The notes under the pieces: model-generated
Told to the model about the DNA's origin: nothing
The model's database searches: none
Seen by the model: the letters and a program-made list of their open reading frames with translations, nothing else
DNA from: Polynucleobacter sp. UB-Piko-W3
Lineage (GTDB): Bacteria > Pseudomonadota > Gammaproteobacteria > Burkholderiales > Burkholderiaceae
NCBI RefSeq assembly: GCF_018881635.1
Contig: NZ_JACVPY010000002.1
Location: 1,567,795-1,631,794, forward strand
Direction of reading: 5' to 3'
Length of the DNA stretch: 64,000 bases
In this document: positions 56,318 through 64,000 of the stretch, piece after piece
Numbering within the stretch: position 1 is the stretch's first letter
Layout of the letters: each line of letters starts with the position of its first letter
Made by a program: the position numbers and the translations under genes

Positions 56318-57361
56318 CTATACCAAACATCCCTCAAGCCCTGCCAGTAGGGTGTCCTTAGGTAAATCAATGCCTATGAAGACCATACGGGTTTGCTTAG
56401 GCTCGGTACCCCATGGACCAGCCATATCGCTACCCATCATTTGATGAACCCCCTGGAACACCACTTTTCGGTTACTTCCCTTCACATAGAGCACGCCTTT
56501 ATAGCGCAGCATCTTTTCACCAAAGACCTCCAGAATGCCTCCCAGGAAGTCTTCCAGCTTATTGTGATCAAAGGGTTTATCGCTACGAAAAACAAAGGAC
56601 TGAATGCGGTCTGTGTGCCCTGCGTGTCCATGATGATGGTGATCGTGGCTATGGTCGTGCCCACAGGTGCTGTGGTCATGATCATGGCTGTGGTCATGAC
56701 CGTCTTGTTCCAAAAAATGCGGGTCTATATCTAGCTTGGCATTGAGGTTAAAGCCCTTCAGATCTAGCACTGCATCAAGAGGCACAACCCCTTTAGTAAT
56801 CCCAGTAATGGGGGCTCTTGGGTTCATGCGCATCAAGCGATTACGCAAAGCCTCAACCTCAGCAGGCGTTACTAGATCAGTCTTTGTAATGAAAATCTGG
56901 TCGGCAAAGCCCACTTGGCGCTGGGCCTCTTCATGCTCAGTTAACTGATGAGGACCATGCTTAGCATCCACCAAGGTCACAACAGCATCCAGAACGTAAT
57001 GGTCGGCAACATCGTCATCCATAAAGAAGGTTTGGGCTACTGGGCCAGGATTAGCTACGCCAGTCGTTTCAATCACAACACGATCAAAGCTAATCTTCTT
57101 ATCCTTGCGCTGTTCCCAAAGCTCATTGAGCGCCTCAACTAAGTCACCACGAATGGTGCAACAAATACAACCGTTGCTCATCTGCACAATATTTTCTTGG
57201 TTGTCTTGAACCAAAATATCGTTATCGATATTCTCCTCGCCAAACTCATTTTCAATCACAGCAATTTTTTTACCATGCTGCTCGGTCAAAATATGCTTAA
57301 GCAAAGTTGTTTTGCCGCTTCCCAAGAAGCCCGTCAAAATGGTTACCGGAATTAATGCCAT
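56318..57361 (-). CDS. COG0523/CobW-family metal GTPase with histidine-rich linker
   Basis: G3E-family GTPase of 347 residues from the ATG at 57361. Walker [10 protein letters not shown] (11-19), the metal-binding CICC (65-68), Walker [11 protein letters not shown], and the NKxD-type TKTDL motif are present. A His/Asp-rich stretch (about 226-252) separates the GTPase domain from the C-terminal CobW domain. Members of this group act as zinc or other metal chaperones. The metal here is not proven; the His-rich linker favours zinc, cobalt or nickel. Confidence 0.92.
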   Translation of the reverse strand: MALIPVTILTGFLGSGKTTLLKHILTEQHGKKIAVIENEFGEENIDNDILVQDNQENIVQMSNGCICCTIRGDLVEALNELWEQRKDKKISFDRVVIETTGVANPGPVAQTFFMDDDVADHYVLDAVVTLVDAKHGPHQLTEHEEAQRQVGFADQIFITKTDLVTPAEVEALRNRLMRMNPRAPITGITKGVVPLDAVLDLKGFNLNAKLDIDPHFLEQDGHDHSHDHDHSTCGHDHSHDHHHHGHAGHTDRIQSFVFRSDKPFDHNKLEDFLGGILEVFGEKMLRYKGVLYVKGSNRKVVFQGVHQMMGSDMAGPWGTEPKQTRMVFIGIDLPKDTLLAGLEGCLV

Positions 57362-57430
57362 GAATGATCCAATCAAAATCTAGAAGTAATGCTTGCCCAA
57401 AGCGGGAAACCCACTATCTTACCGAGTTCC

Positions 57431-58432
57431 TCAAGCTTTACCAGCCTTGGCACGGGGATGCGCTTTATCGTATGCCTGAGCAAGGTGCTGAAAATCTAAA
57501 GACGTATAAATCTGGGTGCTAGAAATACTGGCATGCCCCAGCATTTCTTGAACAGCCCGCAAATCTTGGGAGGATTGCAAGACATGGCTAGCAAAGCTAT
57601 GGCGCATCATGTGTGGGTGTACGTGGGTAGGTAGTCCTGCACGCATAGCTAAAGTACGTAGGCGCGCCTGAACCGTGCGTGGCGATAAGCGCTTACCAGT
57701 TGCCGATAGAAAAAGGGCATTCGATTGCTCAGCATAACTACTGCTATTGCGAATTTCCCTCCAGACATTGAGAGACTGCATTGCTGGAGCGCCAACCGGC
57801 ACAGAACGTCTTTTGCCGCCCTTTCCCAAAACGGTAACTTCAGCAGCATCCCAATCTAACCAACCCGCAGACTCCTGTTGGCGATCTTTACTTTGCATCA
57901 CATCAATTCCCAACAGCTCAGATAGACGTAAGCCCGAGGAATAGAGTAAATCAATGATGGCCGCATCTCGAATCGATTCCAAATCTTTTTTCTCTTCCGC
58001 CTCTTTGACGGCTTGGCTCACCAAGGAAAGAGCCTGCTCAACCGACAAGGCTTTTGGTAAAGACTTTAGGCGCTTAGGCGCCTTGACATCATCAACTGGA
58101 TTAGCCACTAGATTGCCAGTCACCTTGCCAGCATGAGCATCTCGCCTCGCATCTTTCTCGGTGAGCCAGTGATACCAACCACGCCAGGCTGAAAGTGCCC
58201 TCGCAATGCTTCTAGAAGATTTACCTTTGGAATGTAAACGGCCCGCCCAACGACGCACATGACCATTACCAACTTTCAATAAATCAATAGAGTCTTCAAG
58301 AGCAAAATTTTGTAGATCCCCAAGATCCATGCCATACGCCTTGAGTGTATGCGGCGAGAGTTGGCGCAATACGTGCAACTCGTGCAAATACTCTTGCACG
58401 AGAGGGTGAAGATCAGTCGCTGGTAATTTCAT
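57431..58432 (-). CDS. xerC: Tyrosine recombinase XerC
   Basis: Site-specific recombinase that resolves chromosome dimers at dif with XerD. About 334 residues from the ATG at 58432 (AGG upstream); the open frame reaches 58522 but those residues look non-coding. It has the SAM-like N-terminal core-binding domain (LVQEYLHELHVLRQLSPHTLKAY region) and the catalytic set: Arg in SSGLRLSELL, His and Arg in HPHMMRHSFASH, His in LGHASISS and nucleophile Tyr in TQIYT. Overlaps the DUF484 gene by 20 nt, a conserved pairing. Confidence 0.94.
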   Translation of the reverse strand: MKLPATDLHPLVQEYLHELHVLRQLSPHTLKAYGMDLGDLQNFALEDSIDLLKVGNGHVRRWAGRLHSKGKSSRSIARALSAWRGWYHWLTEKDARRDAHAGKVTGNLVANPVDDVKAPKRLKSLPKALSVEQALSLVSQAVKEAEEKKDLESIRDAAIIDLLYSSGLRLSELLGIDVMQSKDRQQESAGWLDWDAAEVTVLGKGGKRRSVPVGAPAMQSLNVWREIRNSSSYAEQSNALFLSATGKRLSPRTVQARLRTLAMRAGLPTHVHPHMMRHSFASHVLQSSQDLRAVQEMLGHASISSTQIYTSLDFQHLAQAYDKAHPRAKAGKA

Positions 58433-59087
58433 ATGCCTGGATACGATCCAAAGCTGCTGCGGTGAGCTCTGCAATCTGGCGTAAATAGAAGGCGCCCATA
58501 TCTGCAGTAAAACGAGTTTCATCTTTGCTAGCTAGCAATAAAACTGCGGGGGATTGGCTAACGCCTATGCTTTTGCCAAGCGGCAAACCAATAGCCACCA
58601 TACTTTGCCAGCCTGGATCAATGGTGGCTTGACTCGCTAGTAAATCCACGCTCGCAGCTGCAAGCTCTTTAGCTGAACCGCACAAGGGTGTATCAATCCA
58701 AGGGCCAAATGCAGAATTTGGTGATAGTAATTGTGCAGACTCAACCTCAAACACCTCAGCCAATCCAGAAGTAATTGCGCCTTCAACATCCGCTTTATTA
58801 TTTGCCTTCATTAAACGCAATAACCAAGCAACTAAGCTTTGTTGGGTTTTATCATTACGACTACCAAAATGCAGCATCTCACTTAATCGACGATTGAGCT
58901 CTTGGTTTTGAGTGCGTAGCACCGTCATTTGACGCTCTTGCAATGAGATCGCACGATCCTCATGTGGATGCTTAAGACGAATCTCATTAAAAAGATCTGC
59001 ATAGCGCTCAAAAAAGCCTGGCGTTGCTCTAAGCCACTCAGCCACCAACTCTTCTTGTTCGGCCTGCTTTGGATCTATTGCACTCAT
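58413..59087 (-). CDS. DUF484 family protein
   Basis: 224-residue cytoplasmic protein of the DUF484 family: an N-terminal helix with WLRATPGFFERYADLF, a coiled-coil stretch (SLQERQMTVLRTQNQELNRRL) and a C-terminal GAF-like domain ending in YLRQIAELTAAALDR. Ligand and function are unknown. It is regularly encoded just upstream of xerC, which points to a role around division or dimer resolution, but no mechanism is known. Confidence 0.88.
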   Translation of the reverse strand: MSAIDPKQAEQEELVAEWLRATPGFFERYADLFNEIRLKHPHEDRAISLQERQMTVLRTQNQELNRRLSEMLHFGSRNDKTQQSLVAWLLRLMKANNKADVEGAITSGLAEVFEVESAQLLSPNSAFGPWIDTPLCGSAKELAAASVDLLASQATIDPGWQSMVAIGLPLGKSIGVSQSPAVLLLASKDETRFTADMGAFYLRQIAELTAAALDRIQAYEITSD

Positions 59088-59098
59088 CTATTTCTTTC

Positions 59099-60571
59099 TT
59101 AACTTAGTTTTTTACGCAAGAGTTCATTTACTTGGCCTGGATTAGCTTTGCCCTGAGAAGCTTTCATAATCTGCCCAACAAGGGCATTGAATGCCTTCTC
59201 TTTGCCAGAGCGAAACTCTTCCACTGACTTTTGATTAGTGGCGAGCACTTGATCGATGATGGTTTCTAATGCTCCGCTATCGCTAATCTGCTTGAGGCCT
59301 TTGGCATCAATCACTTGGTCGACAGTGCTAATCGCCTTGCCAGCAACAGCCTCATCCCACAAAATTGCAAAGATATCTTTGGCAATCTTGTTAGAGATGG
59401 TGCCATCAGCCACGCGTGTCAGCAAAGGCGCTAAGTGCACAGCTTTCAGTGGCGCATTTCCAGTCGCAATTCCCGCACGATTTAGAGAAGAAGCAAATTC
59501 ACCTGCGATGAGATTTGCAGCAGACTTAGCCAGAGGTTTACCTACGATTGCTAGCAACTCTTCAAATACTTTTGCAGTATCGCGATCTTGAGTCAGTAGC
59601 TGTGCGTCGTAAGCGCTCAAGCCATAGTCTGCCTGCCATTGCTCGCGCAGTTGCGCAGGAAGCGCTGGCATCTGATTGCGAACTTGTGCAACCCACGCAT
59701 CATCAATAACGACCGGCAACAAATCAGGGTCTGGAAAATAGCGGTAGTCGTTAGCATCTTCTTTACTACGCATACTCCGTGTTTCACCACGGTCAGGATC
59801 ATAGAGGCGGGTTTCTTGAATAACGGTGCCACCGTCTTCGATTAATTCAATTTGGCGGCGCACCTCATATTGAATAGCCTCTTCTAGAAAGCGGAAAGAA
59901 TTCAGGTTCTTGATCTCACAACGAGTGCCAAACTCTGCCTGCCCTTTAGGCCGTACGGATACGTTGGCATCGCAACGGAAAGATCCTTCTTGCATATTGC
60001 CGTCGCATACTCCTAGCCACACCACCAGGGTATGCAATGCCTTGGCATAAGCCACAGCCTCAGCAGCACTGCGCATGACTGGCTCGGTCACAATCTCCAG
60101 AAGCGGTGTGCCCGCACGATTTAAGTCAATACCGCTAGAAGGCTCCCCATGGGGGCCAATAAAGCCTTCCTCGTGAACGGATTTACCAGCATCCTCTTCC
60201 ATATGAGCGCGAGTTAATTCGACAACCTTTACTTCATCACCGACCAAAATTTCTAGATGGCCTCCAATTACCACAGGAAGATCCATCTGGCTAATTTGAT
60301 AGCCCTTGGGCAGGTCTGGATAAAAATAATTTTTACGGGCAAAAATACTGAGGGGCGCAATCTTTGCGCCAACAGCTAATCCAAAACGAATGGCATGCTC
60401 AACCGCTTGACGATTGAGGACTGGCAATACTCCTGGTAAAGCCAAATCCACTGCGCATGCTTGCGTGTTAGGTTCTGCGCCAAAGCGTGTGCTTGCGCCA
60501 CTAAATATTTTGGATTGTGTTTGTAACTGTGCGTGGGTCTCTAGACCAATAACGACTTCCCAATGCATCAT
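59099..60571 (-). CDS. gatB: Asp-tRNA(Asn)/Glu-tRNA(Gln) amidotransferase subunit B
   Basis: Kinase and tRNA-binding subunit of GatCAB, which amidates mischarged Glu-tRNA(Gln) and Asp-tRNA(Asn). 490 residues. [15 protein letters not shown] opens the catalytic cradle domain, [13 protein letters not shown] and the RPKGQ segment follow, and the C-terminal helical YqeY-like tail (about 410-490) ends in [10 protein letters not shown]. It overlaps gatA by 4 nt. Confidence 0.97.
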   Translation of the reverse strand: MMHWEVVIGLETHAQLQTQSKIFSGASTRFGAEPNTQACAVDLALPGVLPVLNRQAVEHAIRFGLAVGAKIAPLSIFARKNYFYPDLPKGYQISQMDLPVVIGGHLEILVGDEVKVVELTRAHMEEDAGKSVHEEGFIGPHGEPSSGIDLNRAGTPLLEIVTEPVMRSAAEAVAYAKALHTLVVWLGVCDGNMQEGSFRCDANVSVRPKGQAEFGTRCEIKNLNSFRFLEEAIQYEVRRQIELIEDGGTVIQETRLYDPDRGETRSMRSKEDANDYRYFPDPDLLPVVIDDAWVAQVRNQMPALPAQLREQWQADYGLSAYDAQLLTQDRDTAKVFEELLAIVGKPLAKSAANLIAGEFASSLNRAGIATGNAPLKAVHLAPLLTRVADGTISNKIAKDIFAILWDEAVAGKAISTVDQVIDAKGLKQISDSGALETIIDQVLATNQKSVEEFRSGKEKAFNALVGQIMKASQGKANPGQVNELLRKKLS

Positions 60572-62085
60572 GCCACCTCACTAGCTTGTCGCAAATGCCA
60601 ATCCGTAGCTTGCTGATATTGATGTGCCACTTGCAATAAGCGCGCCTCAGAAAAATAATTGCCAATGAGTTGCATACCAATCGGTAAATTATCGACATTA
60701 AATCCACACGGCGAACTCATTGCTGGAAGTCCAGCCAAATTCGTTGAGAGCGTATAAATATCTTCTAAATACATCTGCACTGGGTCTTTTGACTTCTCCC
60801 CCAAGCGCCATGCCACATCAGGCGCAACAGGCCCAAGGATCACATCACACTCATTAAATGCGGCCTGAAAATCTGCCGCAATAATGCGACGAATTTTTTG
60901 TGCTTGCAAATAATAAGCATCGTAGTAGCCATGACACAGAACATAAGTTCCAATCATGATGCGGCGCTTTACTTCAGCTCCAAAACCTTCAGTGCGAGAC
61001 TTCTGATACATATCAGCAAGATCTTTATACTCACTAGCGCGATAGCCATAACGGACGCCATCAAAACGACTCAAGTTACTCGAAGCTTCTGCTGGCGCTA
61101 AAACGTAATACACCGGGATGGAGAGCTTGGTTTTAGGCAAGCTCACTTCAACTAATTTTGCGCCTAAACTTTCCAAAGTCTTTGCAGCCTCATTGACTGA
61201 CTTAGCAACATCGTTTGCTAGACCTTCAGCAAAAAATTCTTTAGGCAAGCCAATGCGAAGGCCATCAAGGGGTTTAGCAGAATTCGCATTACCTGCTTGC
61301 CAACTTTGGTTGAGGTAACGTCCGTAGTCTTCACCAGAGTCAGCAAGCGAAGTAGAGTCGCGCTGATCATGTGATGACATTGCAGAAAGAACTAGAGCAC
61401 AGTCCTCGGCGGATTTGCCCAGAGGGCCGGCCTGATCCAATGAAGAAGCGTAAGCAATCATTCCATAACGAGAAACGCGGCCATAGCTGGGCTTAATACC
61501 GGTCAATCCACAAAATGCAGCTGGTTGGCGAATTGAACCACCGGTATCGGTGCCAGTTGCAATCGGAGCTAAGCCAGCGGCAACCGCAGCAGCGGAGCCG
61601 CCAGAGGACCCGCCAGCAACACAGGCAACATTCCAGGGGTTGAGGACTGGGCCATAGGCTGAGTTCTCATTAGAAGACCCCATGGCAAATTCATCCATAT
61701 TGGTCTTGCCAAGACAAACCATTCCAGCGCCATGAGGATTGTTTTCATCGGGGATACCGAGATTGGCAACCACAGTAGCATCAAAGGGGCTTTGGTAAGC
61801 GGCCAAGATTTTAGAGGCAGCTGTTGTCTTCCAGCCACGGGTGACGAAGACATCTTTATGGGCAATTGGAATTCCGGTTAACCTGCCTGCTTTGCCAGAA
61901 GCAATTAGCTTATCTGCTTTAGATGCTTGCTCTAAGCTTAAGTGAGCATTCACATCTATGTAAGCATTCCACCGCTTTCCAGCCTCAATTCGGTCTAAAA
62001 AGTACTGAGTAAGCTCTTTACTGGACACTTCTTTTGCAGCTAGTGATTTGGCCATGAGGGAGATCGGGGTGTTGTGCCAACTCAT
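60568..62085 (-). CDS. gatA: Asp-tRNA(Asn)/Glu-tRNA(Gln) amidotransferase subunit A
   Basis: Glutaminase subunit of GatCAB, amidase-signature family, 505 residues. The Ser-cisSer-Lys triad is visible: Lys77 in IAHKDVF, Ser160 in the GGSSGGS loop and the nucleophile Ser184 in TGGSIRQPA. It releases ammonia that is channelled to GatB. Coupled by 4-nt overlaps to gatC and gatB, so the three subunits are made together. Confidence 0.98.
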   Translation of the reverse strand: MSWHNTPISLMAKSLAAKEVSSKELTQYFLDRIEAGKRWNAYIDVNAHLSLEQASKADKLIASGKAGRLTGIPIAHKDVFVTRGWKTTAASKILAAYQSPFDATVVANLGIPDENNPHGAGMVCLGKTNMDEFAMGSSNENSAYGPVLNPWNVACVAGGSSGGSAAAVAAGLAPIATGTDTGGSIRQPAAFCGLTGIKPSYGRVSRYGMIAYASSLDQAGPLGKSAEDCALVLSAMSSHDQRDSTSLADSGEDYGRYLNQSWQAGNANSAKPLDGLRIGLPKEFFAEGLANDVAKSVNEAAKTLESLGAKLVEVSLPKTKLSIPVYYVLAPAEASSNLSRFDGVRYGYRASEYKDLADMYQKSRTEGFGAEVKRRIMIGTYVLCHGYYDAYYLQAQKIRRIIAADFQAAFNECDVILGPVAPDVAWRLGEKSKDPVQMYLEDIYTLSTNLAGLPAMSSPCGFNVDNLPIGMQLIGNYFSEARLLQVAHQYQQATDWHLRQASEVA

Positions 62086-62375
62086 TCAATGACCCTCGGT
62101 ACCAAGAAATAACCATCTTGCTGGGCGGGGGCAGAAGTCATGTTCTCCTTACGGTGATCAGACTCGCTAACTTGATCAACGCGCATTGGTTGAGCTAAAT
62201 CACGCAAAAATAGGATTGGGTGAGCAAGCGGCTCCAAGCCAGTGGTATCAACAGCCTGCATTTCCTCAACCAGAGAAAAAATAGCCTGAAACTGAGGCAA
62301 GACTGCCTCAGCTTCTGCCTGACTTAACTCAAGCCTAGAAAGGTGCGCAATGCGCTGGACATCTTCAAGATTCAT
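62082..62375 (-). CDS. gatC: Asp-tRNA(Asn)/Glu-tRNA(Gln) amidotransferase subunit C
   Basis: Small subunit (97 residues) that wraps around GatA and stabilises the complex. The N-terminal pattern [14 protein letters not shown] is the family signature, followed by a [21 protein letters not shown] segment. First gene of gatCAB, with a 4-nt overlap into gatA, and divergent from mreB across 61 nt. Confidence 0.96.
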   Translation of the reverse strand: MNLEDVQRIAHLSRLELSQAEAEAVLPQFQAIFSLVEEMQAVDTTGLEPLAHPILFLRDLAQPMRVDQVSESDHRKENMTSAPAQQDGYFLVPRVIE

Positions 62376-62412
62376 GGGGCGCTAGAGTATCATTCCTATA
62401 TAAATTTATTAA

Positions 62413-63480
<1,068 letters not shown>

Positions 63481-63504
63481 GCGACATACACGTCGATCAG
63501 GGAA

Positions 63505-64000
63505 TTGCAACATAGCGCTCCACCACTTTTCAGACAGGGCATTCCGGCCTTACTTAAACTGATTGTCTGTCTGTCAATCAGCATCGCTCTGATGCTGATT
63601 GATTTTCGTTTTAAGGCGCTTGATCCGATTCGGAATAATCTGAACTGGCTTTTGCGCCCGCTTGAATATGTCATGATGGCGCCTCGCAATACTTTCGAAG
63701 CGGCTTCAGAATATTTCACCACTCGCTCGACGCTTGATCAAGAAAATCAGGTAATGAAAGTGCGCCAAGCAGAACTCTCATTGCTTGCCAATCAATCCGA
63801 GTTCTTAATGATAGAGAATCAAAATTTACGCGAGTTGATGGCACTACAAAAACAAGTGCCCTTCAAAACTCTGCCAGTAGAAATTCTGTTTAATCCGCCC
63901 AATCCCATTTCACAGCGCATTGTGATCAACCGTGGCAGCAATGATGGCTTAAAGCTTGGTAACCCCATTGCCAATGATTCCGGCGTCCTTGGCCAAGTAG
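63505..64000 (+). CDS. mreC: Rod shape-determining protein MreC, N-terminal part (cut by window end)
   Basis: I translated 165 codons from a TTG at 63505; there is no ATG in this frame between the mreB stop and the first helix. The start matches the usual betaproteobacterial MreC opening (QHSAPPLFRQG), then one transmembrane helix (LIVCLSISIALMLIDF), a coiled coil (about 75-115) and the beginning of the beta-barrel domain with NRGSNDGLKLGNPI. AGGG lies close upstream. MreC is the periplasmic scaffold of the elongation machinery, partnering MreB and PBP2. Confidence 0.92.
   Translation, partial: MQHSAPPLFRQGIPALLKLIVCLSISIALMLIDFRFKALDPIRNNLNWLLRPLEYVMMAPRNTFEAASEYFTTRSTLDQENQVMKVRQAELSLLANQSEFLMIENQNLRELMALQKQVPFKTLPVEILFNPPNPISQRIVINRGSNDGLKLGNPIANDSGVLGQV

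Noticed and set aside
56393..56745. Rightward frames of 110-113 codons opposite the COG0523 gene
   Set aside because: Their runs of Val, Met and Asp arise from the complement of the His/Asp-rich linker; no independent coding evidence.

Overview
This 64 kb window reads as chromosomal core sequence of a small-genome, freshwater-type betaproteobacterium in Burkholderiaceae, most likely Polynucleobacter or a close relative. The reasons are the moderate GC, dense packing with many 1-4 nt gene overlaps, a methionine synthase split into two adjacent genes, a TorF-type porin next to glnK-amtB, a PhaM granule protein, MetX/MetW, an S-adenosylhomocysteine (SAH) riboswitch at ahcY, and the gene sets ybeD-lipB-lipA, gatCAB/mreBC and slmA-metX-metW. 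Genus assignment is inference from gene content. I see no insertion sequence, prophage, CRISPR array, rRNA or tRNA, and no intergenic stretch over 300 bases.

Layout. 1-1976: nitrogen block (amtB, cut by the window edge; glnK; TorF porin) behind tandem NtrC-like sites. 2087-7000: ubiK, then a leftward group with a VanZ-like membrane protein, a thin 2Fe-2S ferredoxin, an alpha/beta hydrolase, ybeD, lipB, lipA and a small lipoprotein (lipoic acid synthesis). 7033-9136: birA-coaX (biotin and CoA cofactors) and rfaE2. 9230-14044: a tightly coupled five-gene operon with a secreted glutathione peroxidase, FAD oxidoreductase, DUF1365 protein, cyclopropane-fatty-acid-synthase-type methyltransferase and SDR, probably a membrane-lipid modification and oxidative-stress unit. 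14065-21229: dsbA, SPOR protein, argS, DUF1840, split metH. 21304-25557: phaM, an MBL hydrolase, a DUF1289 protein with a TTG start, an AcuI-type reductase, a lipoprotein, a flavin reductase and a GST. 25584-31489: tripartite RND efflux operon. 31604-37055: glmS, glmU, ttcA, folB and a FolM-like SDR. 37081-43004: MidA-like methyltransferase, cca, an NDUFA9-like protein, slt, 5-formyl-THF cyclo-ligase. 43006-46880: the methyl cycle (metF, ahcY, metK) with two different riboswitches. 46867-51086: two LpxL-type acyltransferases, dapF, pyrE, xthA. 51099-57361: ampG-like permease, metW, metX, slmA, argB, dksA and a COG0523 metal GTPase. 57431-64000: xerC, DUF484, gatB-gatA-gatC, then divergent mreB and mreC (cut by the window edge).

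Functionally, methionine and one-carbon metabolism is over-represented: metX/metW make the homocysteine precursor, split metH and metF remethylate homocysteine, metK makes SAM, ahcY clears SAH. The metK leader resembles a SAM-II/SAM-V aptamer and the ahcY leader is a clear SAH aptamer, so product and by-product of methyl transfer appear to be sensed by RNA within about 1.5 kb. A perfect 14-bp-arm palindrome sits between them.

No gene cluster here looks like an obvious new defence or mobile system. The most interesting points are the metK leader RNA, the palindrome, the peroxidase-linked lipid operon, and several protein oddities: a histone-like lysine tail on GlmU, a long cytoplasmic extension on the efflux adaptor, a CCA enzyme without its HD motif, and a DksA lacking most zinc ligands beside a zinc-type COG0523 GTPase.
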